From positions 1 to 64,000 of the forward strand of contig CAZIWA010000010.1 in NCBI GenBank assembly GCA_964542875.1: a stretch of DNA of 64,000 nucleotides. The letters run 5' to 3'. Below, piece after piece: positions 1-7,127 of this stretch; the stretch's first letter is position 1, and every line of letters begins with the position of its first letter. Under the pieces are notes generated by a model. It did not search any database. It saw nothing but the letters and a program-made list of their open reading frames with translations, and had not been told where the DNA came from. A program made the position numbers and the translations under genes. This stretch comes from CAZGOM01 sp964542875 (lineage in GTDB: Bacteria; Planctomycetota; Phycisphaerae; Phycisphaerales; Phycisphaeraceae).

Positions 1-1
1 C

Positions 2-172
2 CCCAAACCCATCGCCGTGCGCTACGCCTGGACCACCAACCCCGTCTGCAACCTCACCAACGCCGAAAATTTTGCCACTTTCCCTTTCAAAACCGACTCC
101 TGGGACCTCTCGCAGATCGTCATCGCCACCGACGAAAAAGTCACCATCCCCTCCGGTTGGACCCCCAAATAA
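2..172 (+). CDS. Sialate O-acetylesterase, C-terminal fragment
   Basis: This is an open frame entering from the left edge and ending in TAA, so only about 56 C-terminal residues are visible. The segment VRYAWTTNPVCNLTN followed by FPFKTDSW matches the C-terminal end of SGNH-type sialate 9-O-acetylesterases, where VRYAW.xNP.xNLxN and PFRTDxW are typical. These enzymes are normally secreted and remove acetyl groups from sialic acids or similar sugars in host or algal glycans. The start, catalytic Ser and Asp-His lie outside the window. The identity rests on a short tail only, so other members of the same esterase family are possible. Confidence 0.65.
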   Translation, partial: PKPIAVRYAWTTNPVCNLTNAENFATFPFKTDSWDLSQIVIATDEKVTIPSGWTPK

Positions 173-405
173 CCCTTAAAAAGGCCCTCATGCCCCACTC
201 TGGGTGGCACAACACGGCCCGCAGCCATGCTGTGTCCGGGCCATACGCCAACAAAAAACCCTCACCCACCACACACCAAAAACTCGTTAGCCCGACGTGC
301 AAACGAGGGTATTCGGGCACCAGCCCGACCTCCCCCTCAACCCGCAAAAAACCACATCACCCCCATCAACACCAACACCCCAACTTCACTTCCGCCCCAT
401 AACAA

Positions 406-441
406 AAGAAGCGGGCACGCTTTAAAACGTGCCCGCTTCTT
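406..441 (-). terminator. Intrinsic terminator of the LTxxQ-like gene
   Basis: A perfect 14-bp inverted repeat (406-419 with 428-441, 8-nt loop) lies 24 bases past the stop of the minus-strand gene at 465-1166. On that strand the stem is followed by TTTTGTT. The rest of the 173-464 gap, between this gene and the converging esterase, shows nothing else recognisable. Confidence 0.8.
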
Positions 442-464
442 AAATATCAAACCCAAACCGGGAA

Positions 465-1166
465 TTACTTCTTCTCGGTCTTTTCAGCCTTGGGAACTGC
501 GGGGGTCGCCGCGGCCCTCTTGGCCTTGGCTTCTTCCTGCTGCTTGGTGATCACGGCCTTCTGTTCGTCGGTCAGGAGTTCCGCAGCCAGCTTGGAGGAG
601 AATTCCTGCAGCTTCTTGCGGTCCAGTTCCTTATCCGCGGCCAGCAGGCTGTCGCCGGCGGCGTCGATCTTTTCCTGGATCTTCTTTTCCTGGTCAGCGG
701 TCAGGGTGACCTGCTTGAACGCGCCCAGACCCACCACTGCCTTGTAGGTGCTGATGCTGTTGAGCTTCTTCTGCTGTTCGGGGGTCAGCACGGCCAGGGC
801 CTTGGCCTTGTATTCCGCGTTGATCTTCTGCACTTCGGCGAACGCCTTCTGTGCTTCTTCCTTCTTGGCCGGGTCCTTCTTGGCCGCAGTGTACTCAGCG
901 GTCTTTTCCTTGGTGGCTTCTTCCTGCTTGGCATGGATTTCGGCCAGCTTTGCAGCGGTCGCTTCGTCCAGCCCAAGATCCTTCACCCAAGCCTGGTACG
1001 CGCCAGCGTTGGCCTTCTTAACCATTTCCTTCTTGGGGGCAGCTTCCTTCTTGGGAGCTTCCTTCTTTGCGTCTTCAGCCATCACAGCCGAAGAAACCGC
1101 AAAAGTTGCGCCAAGAGCGATCATGCCTGCGAAACCCAGAGCCTTCAAACCATTGATGCGATCCAT
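465..1166 (-). CDS. Secreted Lys/Ala/Glu-rich LTxxQ-like protein
   Basis: The 233-residue product starts with a Sec signal peptide (about residues 1-30, ending VMA before EDAKKE). A Lys/Pro/Ala-rich linker follows, then a mostly helical, highly charged body. Three LTxxQ-type motifs are visible (LTPEQQ, LTADQE and LTDEQK), each followed by a helix rich in Lys and Glu. That pattern recalls periplasmic Spy/CpxP-like proteins, but the sequence is too low in complexity to assign chaperone activity. The start is chosen because AGGAG lies 8 bases upstream of the ATG. The C-terminus is again Ala/Lys-rich. It is a single gene with its own terminator; the 212-base upstream region holds no clear promoter. 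Periplasmic location is inferred from the signal peptide. Confidence 0.6.
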   Translation of the reverse strand: MDRINGLKALGFAGMIALGATFAVSSAVMAEDAKKEAPKKEAAPKKEMVKKANAGAYQAWVKDLGLDEATAAKLAEIHAKQEEATKEKTAEYTAAKKDPAKKEEAQKAFAEVQKINAEYKAKALAVLTPEQQKKLNSISTYKAVVGLGAFKQVTLTADQEKKIQEKIDAAGDSLLAADKELDRKKLQEFSSKLAAELLTDEQKAVITKQQEEAKAKRAAATPAVPKAEKTEKK

Positions 1167-1378
1167 TATTCATTCTCCTGCCGGCCTGCAAGTTGTGCCC
1201 GGTTGGCCGACTAACCGGTTGTTCCGTCAAAATGTGCCGTCTGCAAGAGGAAATCCTCTAAACCAGACGTATACCAGCCGGTTCGACGGCAGAACCAGCC
1301 GCAATCCAAACGCTGATACTAACCGATTATTGCCGCCAAATGAAGAAATAACGATTTTTCTCATTAGGCAAAATCCTA

Positions 1379-2596
1379 CTAAAACAACCCCCCCGCCAAA
1401 AGCGCGTGGTCACCCGCTACGATCGCCGCCCCCTGTGCCACCGCGTCTTCCCCAAAAGCCGAAGCGCTGAACGTCAAACGCCTGTCCTCCGGCAGCGGAA
1501 TCAGCAGCGGCGTAAGCTCCGCATGCAGTCGCTCAAAAAAACTACGGTTACGGATCGGGATGTTCCCGCCGATGATCAGTCCAGCCGGATCGATGAAGTT
1601 GATGATCCTCGCCAGGTGCTGCGCAAACTCCCCGATCCATGCAATCAAATGCGCCGGCACCGGCCCGTCCGCGCTCCGGAGCGCCTCCAGGTCCGAAGGC
1701 CCTCGAATCGCCGACTCCGCAGGCGTCAGCGTGTCCTCAAGCTCGCCCGCGGCATAGTTGAACCCGCGAAACAGCTCACGGTTCACATAAAGCGCCGCGC
1801 CGTAGGCCATCTTCGGCTTCTTGGGGTTCTCGTAATCCGCGTTCAAGATCACGTAAATGAAGTTGGTCAGCCCCACCGCATTGCCCTTGCGCGCATCGGC
1901 GATGCAACCCAGGTTGGCGTCGTGGTCGATCGCCACATGGGTCTTGAAAACCTCTTCCAGCTTCGCCGCCAAAGGCACATTCATGGCCCGGTACATGCGC
2001 GAAAACGTCACCCGGCCCATGACCGGGTCCACGATGCCGGGCACGCCGACGCCCATCGCCAGCAGCGCGCCGGTGGGCCGCGCGCCTGATCCAAGCCATC
2101 TTTCATGGTCTTCGCGAAGGATCGCCGGCACATCTTCCAGCCGGGTGGTCACGCACGGAATCTGCCTGCTGTCGATCAGATTTCCCGCGATGCTCCGGGT
2201 CACGATCCGCGCCACCCCGCGTGCCAGCGAGACCCCGATCACATAACCCAGTTCATCATTGACACTTAAGAGATTGTGCTTGGGCCCGACGCTGTCGGAC
2301 CCCTGTTTGCCGGAGTTTCGCACGATCCCTTTTTGCAGCAATTCACGAATGATGTACGTCAGCGCCGAGTCCCGCAGGCCTGTCATCTGCGCGATTTGCC
2401 TGCGCGACAGCGGCTGCCGCCGCGAAAGCACCGCCACCACCAGCCTCCGGTTCCAGGCCGCGCTGATGGCTTGATTCGACTTGATGTCTTGACGTCCGCT
2501 GCCCCGATGCCCGGTGACACCTGTTGCCGCTGCTTCCGCTGCGGCCATCAACCGGTCAATTGGGATCTGCGGACCCTTGCGAGATGGATCATTCAT
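1379..2596 (-). CDS. ROK family transcriptional regulator (NagC/XylR type)
   Basis: The 405-residue product has an N-terminal winged helix-turn-helix (about residues 45-110, including LSRRQIAQMTGLRDSALTYI) followed by a ROK-fold domain. ROK signatures are visible as GVGVPGIVDPVMG and AIDHDANLGCIAD, and later LIIGGNI. The zinc-binding CxCGxxGC motif of typical ROK proteins is absent, and the usual ExGH segment reads GELED, so sugar-kinase activity is unlikely. Proteins of this build repress sugar-uptake or sugar-degradation genes and release DNA on binding a sugar. The nearby sialate esterase gene would fit such a role, but no operator is evident. The gene lies downstream of queG in the same direction, separated by 176 bases. 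Confidence 0.85.
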   Translation of the reverse strand: MNDPSRKGPQIPIDRLMAAAEAAATGVTGHRGSGRQDIKSNQAISAAWNRRLVVAVLSRRQPLSRRQIAQMTGLRDSALTYIIRELLQKGIVRNSGKQGSDSVGPKHNLLSVNDELGYVIGVSLARGVARIVTRSIAGNLIDSRQIPCVTTRLEDVPAILREDHERWLGSGARPTGALLAMGVGVPGIVDPVMGRVTFSRMYRAMNVPLAAKLEEVFKTHVAIDHDANLGCIADARKGNAVGLTNFIYVILNADYENPKKPKMAYGAALYVNRELFRGFNYAAGELEDTLTPAESAIRGPSDLEALRSADGPVPAHLIAWIGEFAQHLARIINFIDPAGLIIGGNIPIRNRSFFERLHAELTPLLIPLPEDRRLTFSASAFGEDAVAQGAAIVAGDHALLAGGLF

Positions 2597-2638
2597 GCCT
2601 CCATACTCTCAAATCAAAGCCGCCTGGGCAATCGCCAC

Positions 2639-2722
2639 TCATTTGATGATCAGCGCAACGTCCATCGGCACGGTCTGTCCCTTGGGGATCTTCACTTTGA
2701 AAAATGCCTTATTCAAGCCCAT
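2639..2722 (-). CDS. Possible 27-residue small ORF between queG and the ROK gene
   Basis: An ATG-started frame of 27 codons, MGLNKAFFKVKIPKGQTVPM and seven further residues, ends 42 bases before the ROK start. Just upstream, in another frame, an 18-residue hydrophobic ORF begins right after the queG stop (MDMRYQNVLGFAVLVVWA). Read together with a frameshift they resemble one short membrane-anchored protein. No convincing ribosome-binding site is seen before the 27-codon frame. It may be a real small protein, a decayed one, or chance. Confidence 0.2.
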   Translation of the reverse strand: MGLNKAFFKVKIPKGQTVPMDVALIIK

Positions 2723-2772
2723 ACCACCAGCACCGCGAACCCCAGAACGTTTTGATAACGCATGTCCATCCC

Positions 2773-3981
2773 TTAAGAATTTGCTCGATTTAATGCCTTT
2801 AGCGCAACGGCGGAGGTCTCCCGGACGACAGGCCCCACAGCTTCATCACACGATAAATGCCTGATCTCTTGGATCAACTCAGCACACTCGGAGCTCCCGG
2901 GATGCGCAAGCACAAAATTGCGCGCCGCGATCACCGCATTGCGCTTGAATTCCTCCAGCTTGATCCGTTTAAGTGCCGACCGCTGAAGCATTTCCTCCCG
3001 CTCACCCGGCGTCCAACGCAAAATTCGAAGCAGCCCCACCGCCGGGCCCGGCGCGCGCGTGGCATGCCCCGGGTGGTAAGGCGTCTCTTCCCGGTACTGC
3101 GTGGCGCGCGAACTGTAACGTTTGGCCAAACGGTCTTCGCTGGGCACATACGGCGCCACGCCCCCCTGCTTGCCCGCCAATTTCACATTATGCGGACAGA
3201 CCTCCTGGCACACATCGCACCCGGCGATCCACTGCCCCATCGCCCCATGGAGGCTTTCATCAAGCAATCCCTTGTGCTCAATGGTCAGGTAGCTGATGCA
3301 GCGCGAAGCGTCCACGCTGTAAGGCGTAATGCACTGCGTCGGGCAGGCGTCAATGCACCGGGTGCATCCGCCGCAGTGATCGTCCACCATAAGCCCCGCA
3401 TCTGCGGCGCTTTGCACGTTCAACGTGGTCAGGATCTCCCCCAAAACCATCCATGAGCCGGTCCTGGGGTGAATCAAAAGCGTGTGTTTGCCGATCCATC
3501 CCAGGCCGGCTTTGACGGCCTGGTCGCGTTCAAAAATCGGCGCGGAATCAACCGTGGTGAGAAATTCTTCGCCGGGAAAAAGCTCGCGCAGATCGTCCGC
3601 AAGGGCATGCAGCCGGTCTTTCATGTTCTTGTGGTAATCGTCGCCCCAGGCGTATCGCCCGATCTTGCCCGCAGCGGACACGGCCTGATCCACCGGCATC
3701 GGGTCTTGCGGTTCGGTCGGCTCATAGGGGTATCGATCCGCAACACAAATAACCGTCCGGGCTTGCGGCAAAAGCGACCGCGGATCAGCCCGATCTTCCG
3801 GCTTCTTGGCCAGATAATCCATGGTGGCGTGCGAACCATTGTCCAGCCATTGGATGAAATTCGGCAGCTTGTCCGACAACGATGGCCGGGCGAAACCAAC
3901 GTGCGCAAACCCCAGCGCGCCGGCCCGCTGACGGATCGACTCAGCACGCTCCCCTTGCTGGTTGCCTTGGTTTGTCGCCAT
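2773..3981 (-). CDS. queG: Epoxyqueuosine reductase QueG
   Basis: QueG reduces epoxyqueuosine to queuosine in the anticodon wobble position of tRNAs for Asp, Asn, His and Tyr. It uses cobalamin and two [4Fe-4S] clusters in the cytosol. Visible signatures are VDSAPIFERDQAVKAGLGWI with the conserved catalytic Asp, the first cluster motif CGGCTRCIDACP with a later Cys in DASRCIS, and the second motif CDVCQEVCPHN. The 402-residue length is slightly above the about 380 of the E. coli enzyme, and the C-terminal 80 residues are helical and HEAT-like. The ATG start lies 12 bases after the isocitrate dehydrogenase stop, so the two genes are probably co-transcribed. Confidence 0.95.
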   Translation of the reverse strand: MATNQGNQQGERAESIRQRAGALGFAHVGFARPSLSDKLPNFIQWLDNGSHATMDYLAKKPEDRADPRSLLPQARTVICVADRYPYEPTEPQDPMPVDQAVSAAGKIGRYAWGDDYHKNMKDRLHALADDLRELFPGEEFLTTVDSAPIFERDQAVKAGLGWIGKHTLLIHPRTGSWMVLGEILTTLNVQSAADAGLMVDDHCGGCTRCIDACPTQCITPYSVDASRCISYLTIEHKGLLDESLHGAMGQWIAGCDVCQEVCPHNVKLAGKQGGVAPYVPSEDRLAKRYSSRATQYREETPYHPGHATRAPGPAVGLLRILRWTPGEREEMLQRSALKRIKLEEFKRNAVIAARNFVLAHPGSSECAELIQEIRHLSCDEAVGPVVRETSAVALKALNRANS

Positions 3982-3993
3982 GTTGACCGTGTA

Positions 3994-5046
3994 TTATCCG
4001 GCCACTTTTCCCAGCCGTTCGATCAGTGCGTCTGTAAACCCTTGTGTGCCAAGCTCTCCGCCAAGGTCGCGGGTTTTCTTGCCGTCGCCAAGGGCCGCCT
4101 GCGCGGCGTCATGGATCAGCTTGCCAGCCTTCTTGCACCGGTCGTCATGCTTGCTGTCGCCCAGATGGTTAAGCATCATCACGCCCGAAAGGATCATTGC
4201 CAGGGGATTGGCCAAGCCCTTGCCGGCGATGTCCGGTGCGCTTCCATGAACCGCTTCGAACACGGCCTGGTCTTCCCCGATGTTCGCACCGGGGGTGACG
4301 CCCAGCCCGCCCACCAGCCCGGAGGCCAGATCGCTGACCACGTCGCCGTAGAGGTTTTCCATCAGCAGGATGTCGAACTGCGTCGGGTCCTGCACCAGCT
4401 TCATGCAGCCGGCGTCGATGATCAGCGTTTGATACTCGATATTGGGGTATTCGTTCTCGTAAATGTTCTGCACGCAGCGCAGCATCATGCCGTCGGTCAG
4501 CTTCATGATGTTGGCTTTGTGGAACAGCGTGATCTTCTTGCGCTTACGGAGCGTGGCGAACCGAAACGCCCACCGGGCGATGCGCGTGCATGCCGCTTCC
4601 GTGGCCACTTTCAGGCTCGTCACCACGCCGGGCACCACTTCGTTCTCAACACCGGCGTAAAGTCCTTCGGTGTTCTCGCGAACGATGATCATGTCGATGT
4701 TGTCAAACCGGGTTTTAACACCCGGCAGCGTCTTGACCGGCCGGACCGCGGCGTAAAGATTCAGCTTCTTGCGCAGGGAAACGTTGATGGAGGTGAACCC
4801 CTCGCCCACAGGCGTGGTGCATGGCCCCTTCAGCGCAACCTTGTGATACATGATCGCTTCCAGCGTCTCTTCCGGCAGGAGCGCAAGCCCCTTGTTGAGC
4901 GCGGTGATCCCCGCATCCCGCTCGACCCATTCAATCGGCGCCTCGGCGGCTTCAAACACCTTGCGTACGCAGGTGGCGATCTCCGGACCGATGCCGTCGC
5001 CGGCAATAAGAACAGCTTTATGAACTTTGGGGATTGCAGCAGCCAT
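3994..5046 (-). CDS. NAD-dependent isocitrate dehydrogenase
   Basis: The 350-residue protein is a member of the isocitrate/isopropylmalate dehydrogenase family. GDGIGPEI marks the N-terminal nucleotide site. INVSLRKKLNLYAAVRP and RENTEGLYAGVE are the isocitrate-type substrate segments; isopropylmalate dehydrogenases have a different segment after RE. HGSAPDIAGKGLANP carries an Asp at the position that selects NAD+ over NADP+, and the metal-binding Asp residues lie in YGDVVSDLASG. It should convert isocitrate to 2-oxoglutarate in the TCA cycle and most resembles mitochondrial IDH3-type enzymes. The start ATG follows a GGAAAGGCG-rich stretch. It is the first gene of a run with queG. Homoisocitrate or tartrate dehydrogenase activity is less likely. 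Confidence 0.85.
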   Translation of the reverse strand: MAAAIPKVHKAVLIAGDGIGPEIATCVRKVFEAAEAPIEWVERDAGITALNKGLALLPEETLEAIMYHKVALKGPCTTPVGEGFTSINVSLRKKLNLYAAVRPVKTLPGVKTRFDNIDMIIVRENTEGLYAGVENEVVPGVVTSLKVATEAACTRIARWAFRFATLRKRKKITLFHKANIMKLTDGMMLRCVQNIYENEYPNIEYQTLIIDAGCMKLVQDPTQFDILLMENLYGDVVSDLASGLVGGLGVTPGANIGEDQAVFEAVHGSAPDIAGKGLANPLAMILSGVMMLNHLGDSKHDDRCKKAGKLIHDAAQAALGDGKKTRDLGGELGTQGFTDALIERLGKVAG

Positions 5047-5201
5047 CAGGAACGCCTTTCCGGGGAATGTGTGGAAGGAAGACGTTTAGATGGTAGAGGT
5101 TGGATGTTAGAAGTCCAAATAGCGAGCGTTTAAACCAGTGGAATCACGTTTCAGCAGTAGGGTCGTCATTTGAAATTACGCACCCCCAAGCTGAACCAGC
5201 C

Positions 5202-7052
5202 TCACATCTGGCTCCCCGCGTCCACCACTTCCGGCCAGTCCGACATCAGCTCACGCGTTTTTTCCACCATCTCCACAAACCCCGCCCGATGCCCCATGGC
5301 ATCCACCCCCACCCCCGCCTTGGCCAGCTCCAGCGCCTCCCGCAAATTCGCCGACCCCATGTGAGGCGACCCCTTCACCACCATGGCATACTCCGCCACT
5401 GCGCACGCAAAGGTTAAATCCTTGCTCATTGCACGCGCCAGGCTCTGCGCGCTTACCTTCACCGGCAGCTCGATCAGGTGACTGCTTCCCTGCTGGATGG
5501 GCGCATCGGGCGCTTTATAGCGCACTTTCACGGTGAGGACCTCCGCGGCCTGCCCGGGATCGACCCCCAGATTCACGCGCTGTTCCTGTTGATATTTCAA
5601 CGGGTCCACCGGCGGCACATCTTCCCCTTCCTCGCGCAACCTGGCGCGATCCTGTTCAAGCGCCTGCATTTTCTTATTGAATATCAGCAACTGTTTCTCG
5701 GTCATCGGCTGTTCTTTGACCTGCTTTTTCAGCGCCTTAAGCCGGGCGTCAATCTCCGCCACCCGCTGGGCCCGGGCGTTGGCGCCGATGGGCACGCTGG
5801 ATTGGTTACCCACGGTCACCACTTCATACAACGCCGTCACGGTGTGGCCGGAGCCCATGTCGCCGGCATCGACCTTGTCGTTATTGAAGTCTTCACGATT
5901 CAGGAGCCGATTTTCATAGCCGATCAACCGGTACGAGCTGACATACCTGGGATTAAACTCCACCTGCACCTTCACATCCTTGGCGATGGTGTAGAGCGTG
6001 CCCGACAATTGCTCCGCGAAGGCGCGTTTGGCTTCGCCAAGCGTATCGATGTAGCCGTAATTGCCGTTTCCCTTACGGGAAAGCTCTTCCAGCCGACCGT
6101 CTTTCAGGTTGTCCATGCCGAAGCCGAAGATGGAGAGATAAACGCCTTTTTTGGCCTGGTCCTGAACAAAGTCGACCAGTTCGGATCGATCCGTGATACC
6201 GACATTAAAGTCGCCATCGGTGAGGAGAATGACCCGGTTGTTGCCTTTGGAGATGTAGTTCTTCAATGCGGTTTTGTAGGCCAGGCTGATGCCTTCTCCG
6301 CCGTTGGTGGAGCCGCCTGCGGAAAGGTTGTCCAACGCTTTCAGTATCGTGGCCTTGTCCGATCCGAACGTGGGTTCAAGCGCCAGGCCTGAAGCGCCTG
6401 CGTAGGTCACGATGGACACCCGGTCTCTCTCATCAAGCTGGCTCACCAGCAGTTTCAGGGACTGCACGGCCAGCGGGAGCTTATCCGGCGATTCCATCGA
6501 TCCCGAAACATCGATGAGAAACACCAGATTGCTCGCCGGTCGCTTGCTCGCAGGGATCTCTTTACCCTTGATCCCCACCTTCACGATCATGTGGTTCTTG
6601 GCCCACGGGGCAGGACCTGTATCCACATGCACGGCGATGGGTTGGCCATCCGTCGGCGGCGCATAGTCGTACTTGAAGTAGTTGATCAGTTCTTCGATGC
6701 GCACGGCATCGGGGTCGGGCTTACGGCCATCGGCAATCATCCTTCGCACCACTGTGTAGCTGCCGGTATCAACATCGATGGCGAAGGTCGAGACAGGCGC
6801 TGCCTGCACCCTTTTAAAGGTGTTTTCACTGAGCTTGTCGAACTCGCGGGCGTCAGCGGCCGGGTCGGGAGCAGGAGACTCCAAGGGCCTTGCGGCCCGA
6901 TTTTTCCGAATCTCGTTCTCCGAATCTGAATGCTGCTCACTGTTTAGTGCCACCTGACCTGTGCTCTCCAGTGTGGCATCACCGGCGCACCCGGCCAGAA
7001 AAACCAGCGCCCCACCCAGAACAATTCCCCAAAATCCATACGACGCTTTCAT
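5202..7052 (-). CDS. VWA-domain lipoprotein, YfbK-like
   Basis: The 616-residue product starts with a lipoprotein signal peptide ending in LAGC (Cys22), so it should be membrane-anchored outside the cytoplasmic membrane. An earlier in-frame start at 7088 is possible, but the ATG at 7052 places the lipobox correctly and has a weak AAGGCG upstream. A YfbK-type N-terminal region (AIDVDTGSYTVVRRMI ... RIEELINYF) is followed by a von Willebrand A domain with an intact metal site DVSGSM at about residue 181, then the DUF3520-like C-terminal part. A charged helical insert with the look of a coiled coil lies near residues 430-475. It is closely similar to the protein encoded just upstream (7128-9890) and ends a sigma factor operon. 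The binding partner is unknown. Confidence 0.85.
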   Translation of the reverse strand: MKASYGFWGIVLGGALVFLAGCAGDATLESTGQVALNSEQHSDSENEIRKNRAARPLESPAPDPAADAREFDKLSENTFKRVQAAPVSTFAIDVDTGSYTVVRRMIADGRKPDPDAVRIEELINYFKYDYAPPTDGQPIAVHVDTGPAPWAKNHMIVKVGIKGKEIPASKRPASNLVFLIDVSGSMESPDKLPLAVQSLKLLVSQLDERDRVSIVTYAGASGLALEPTFGSDKATILKALDNLSAGGSTNGGEGISLAYKTALKNYISKGNNRVILLTDGDFNVGITDRSELVDFVQDQAKKGVYLSIFGFGMDNLKDGRLEELSRKGNGNYGYIDTLGEAKRAFAEQLSGTLYTIAKDVKVQVEFNPRYVSSYRLIGYENRLLNREDFNNDKVDAGDMGSGHTVTALYEVVTVGNQSSVPIGANARAQRVAEIDARLKALKKQVKEQPMTEKQLLIFNKKMQALEQDRARLREEGEDVPPVDPLKYQQEQRVNLGVDPGQAAEVLTVKVRYKAPDAPIQQGSSHLIELPVKVSAQSLARAMSKDLTFACAVAEYAMVVKGSPHMGSANLREALELAKAGVGVDAMGHRAGFVEMVEKTRELMSDWPEVVDAGSQM

Positions 7053-7127
7053 AACACGCCTTTCATATCGCGAGTCGTTCAAACTCAATCCGCTTCAATC
7101 ACGACCAGTCTCGCCAACAGTCACGCC

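Noticed and set aside
3469..5133. Long plus-strand open frame of about 554 codons
   Set aside because: It lies opposite queG and the isocitrate dehydrogenase gene, whose motifs are clear; its translation is rich in His, Arg and Val with no family signature.
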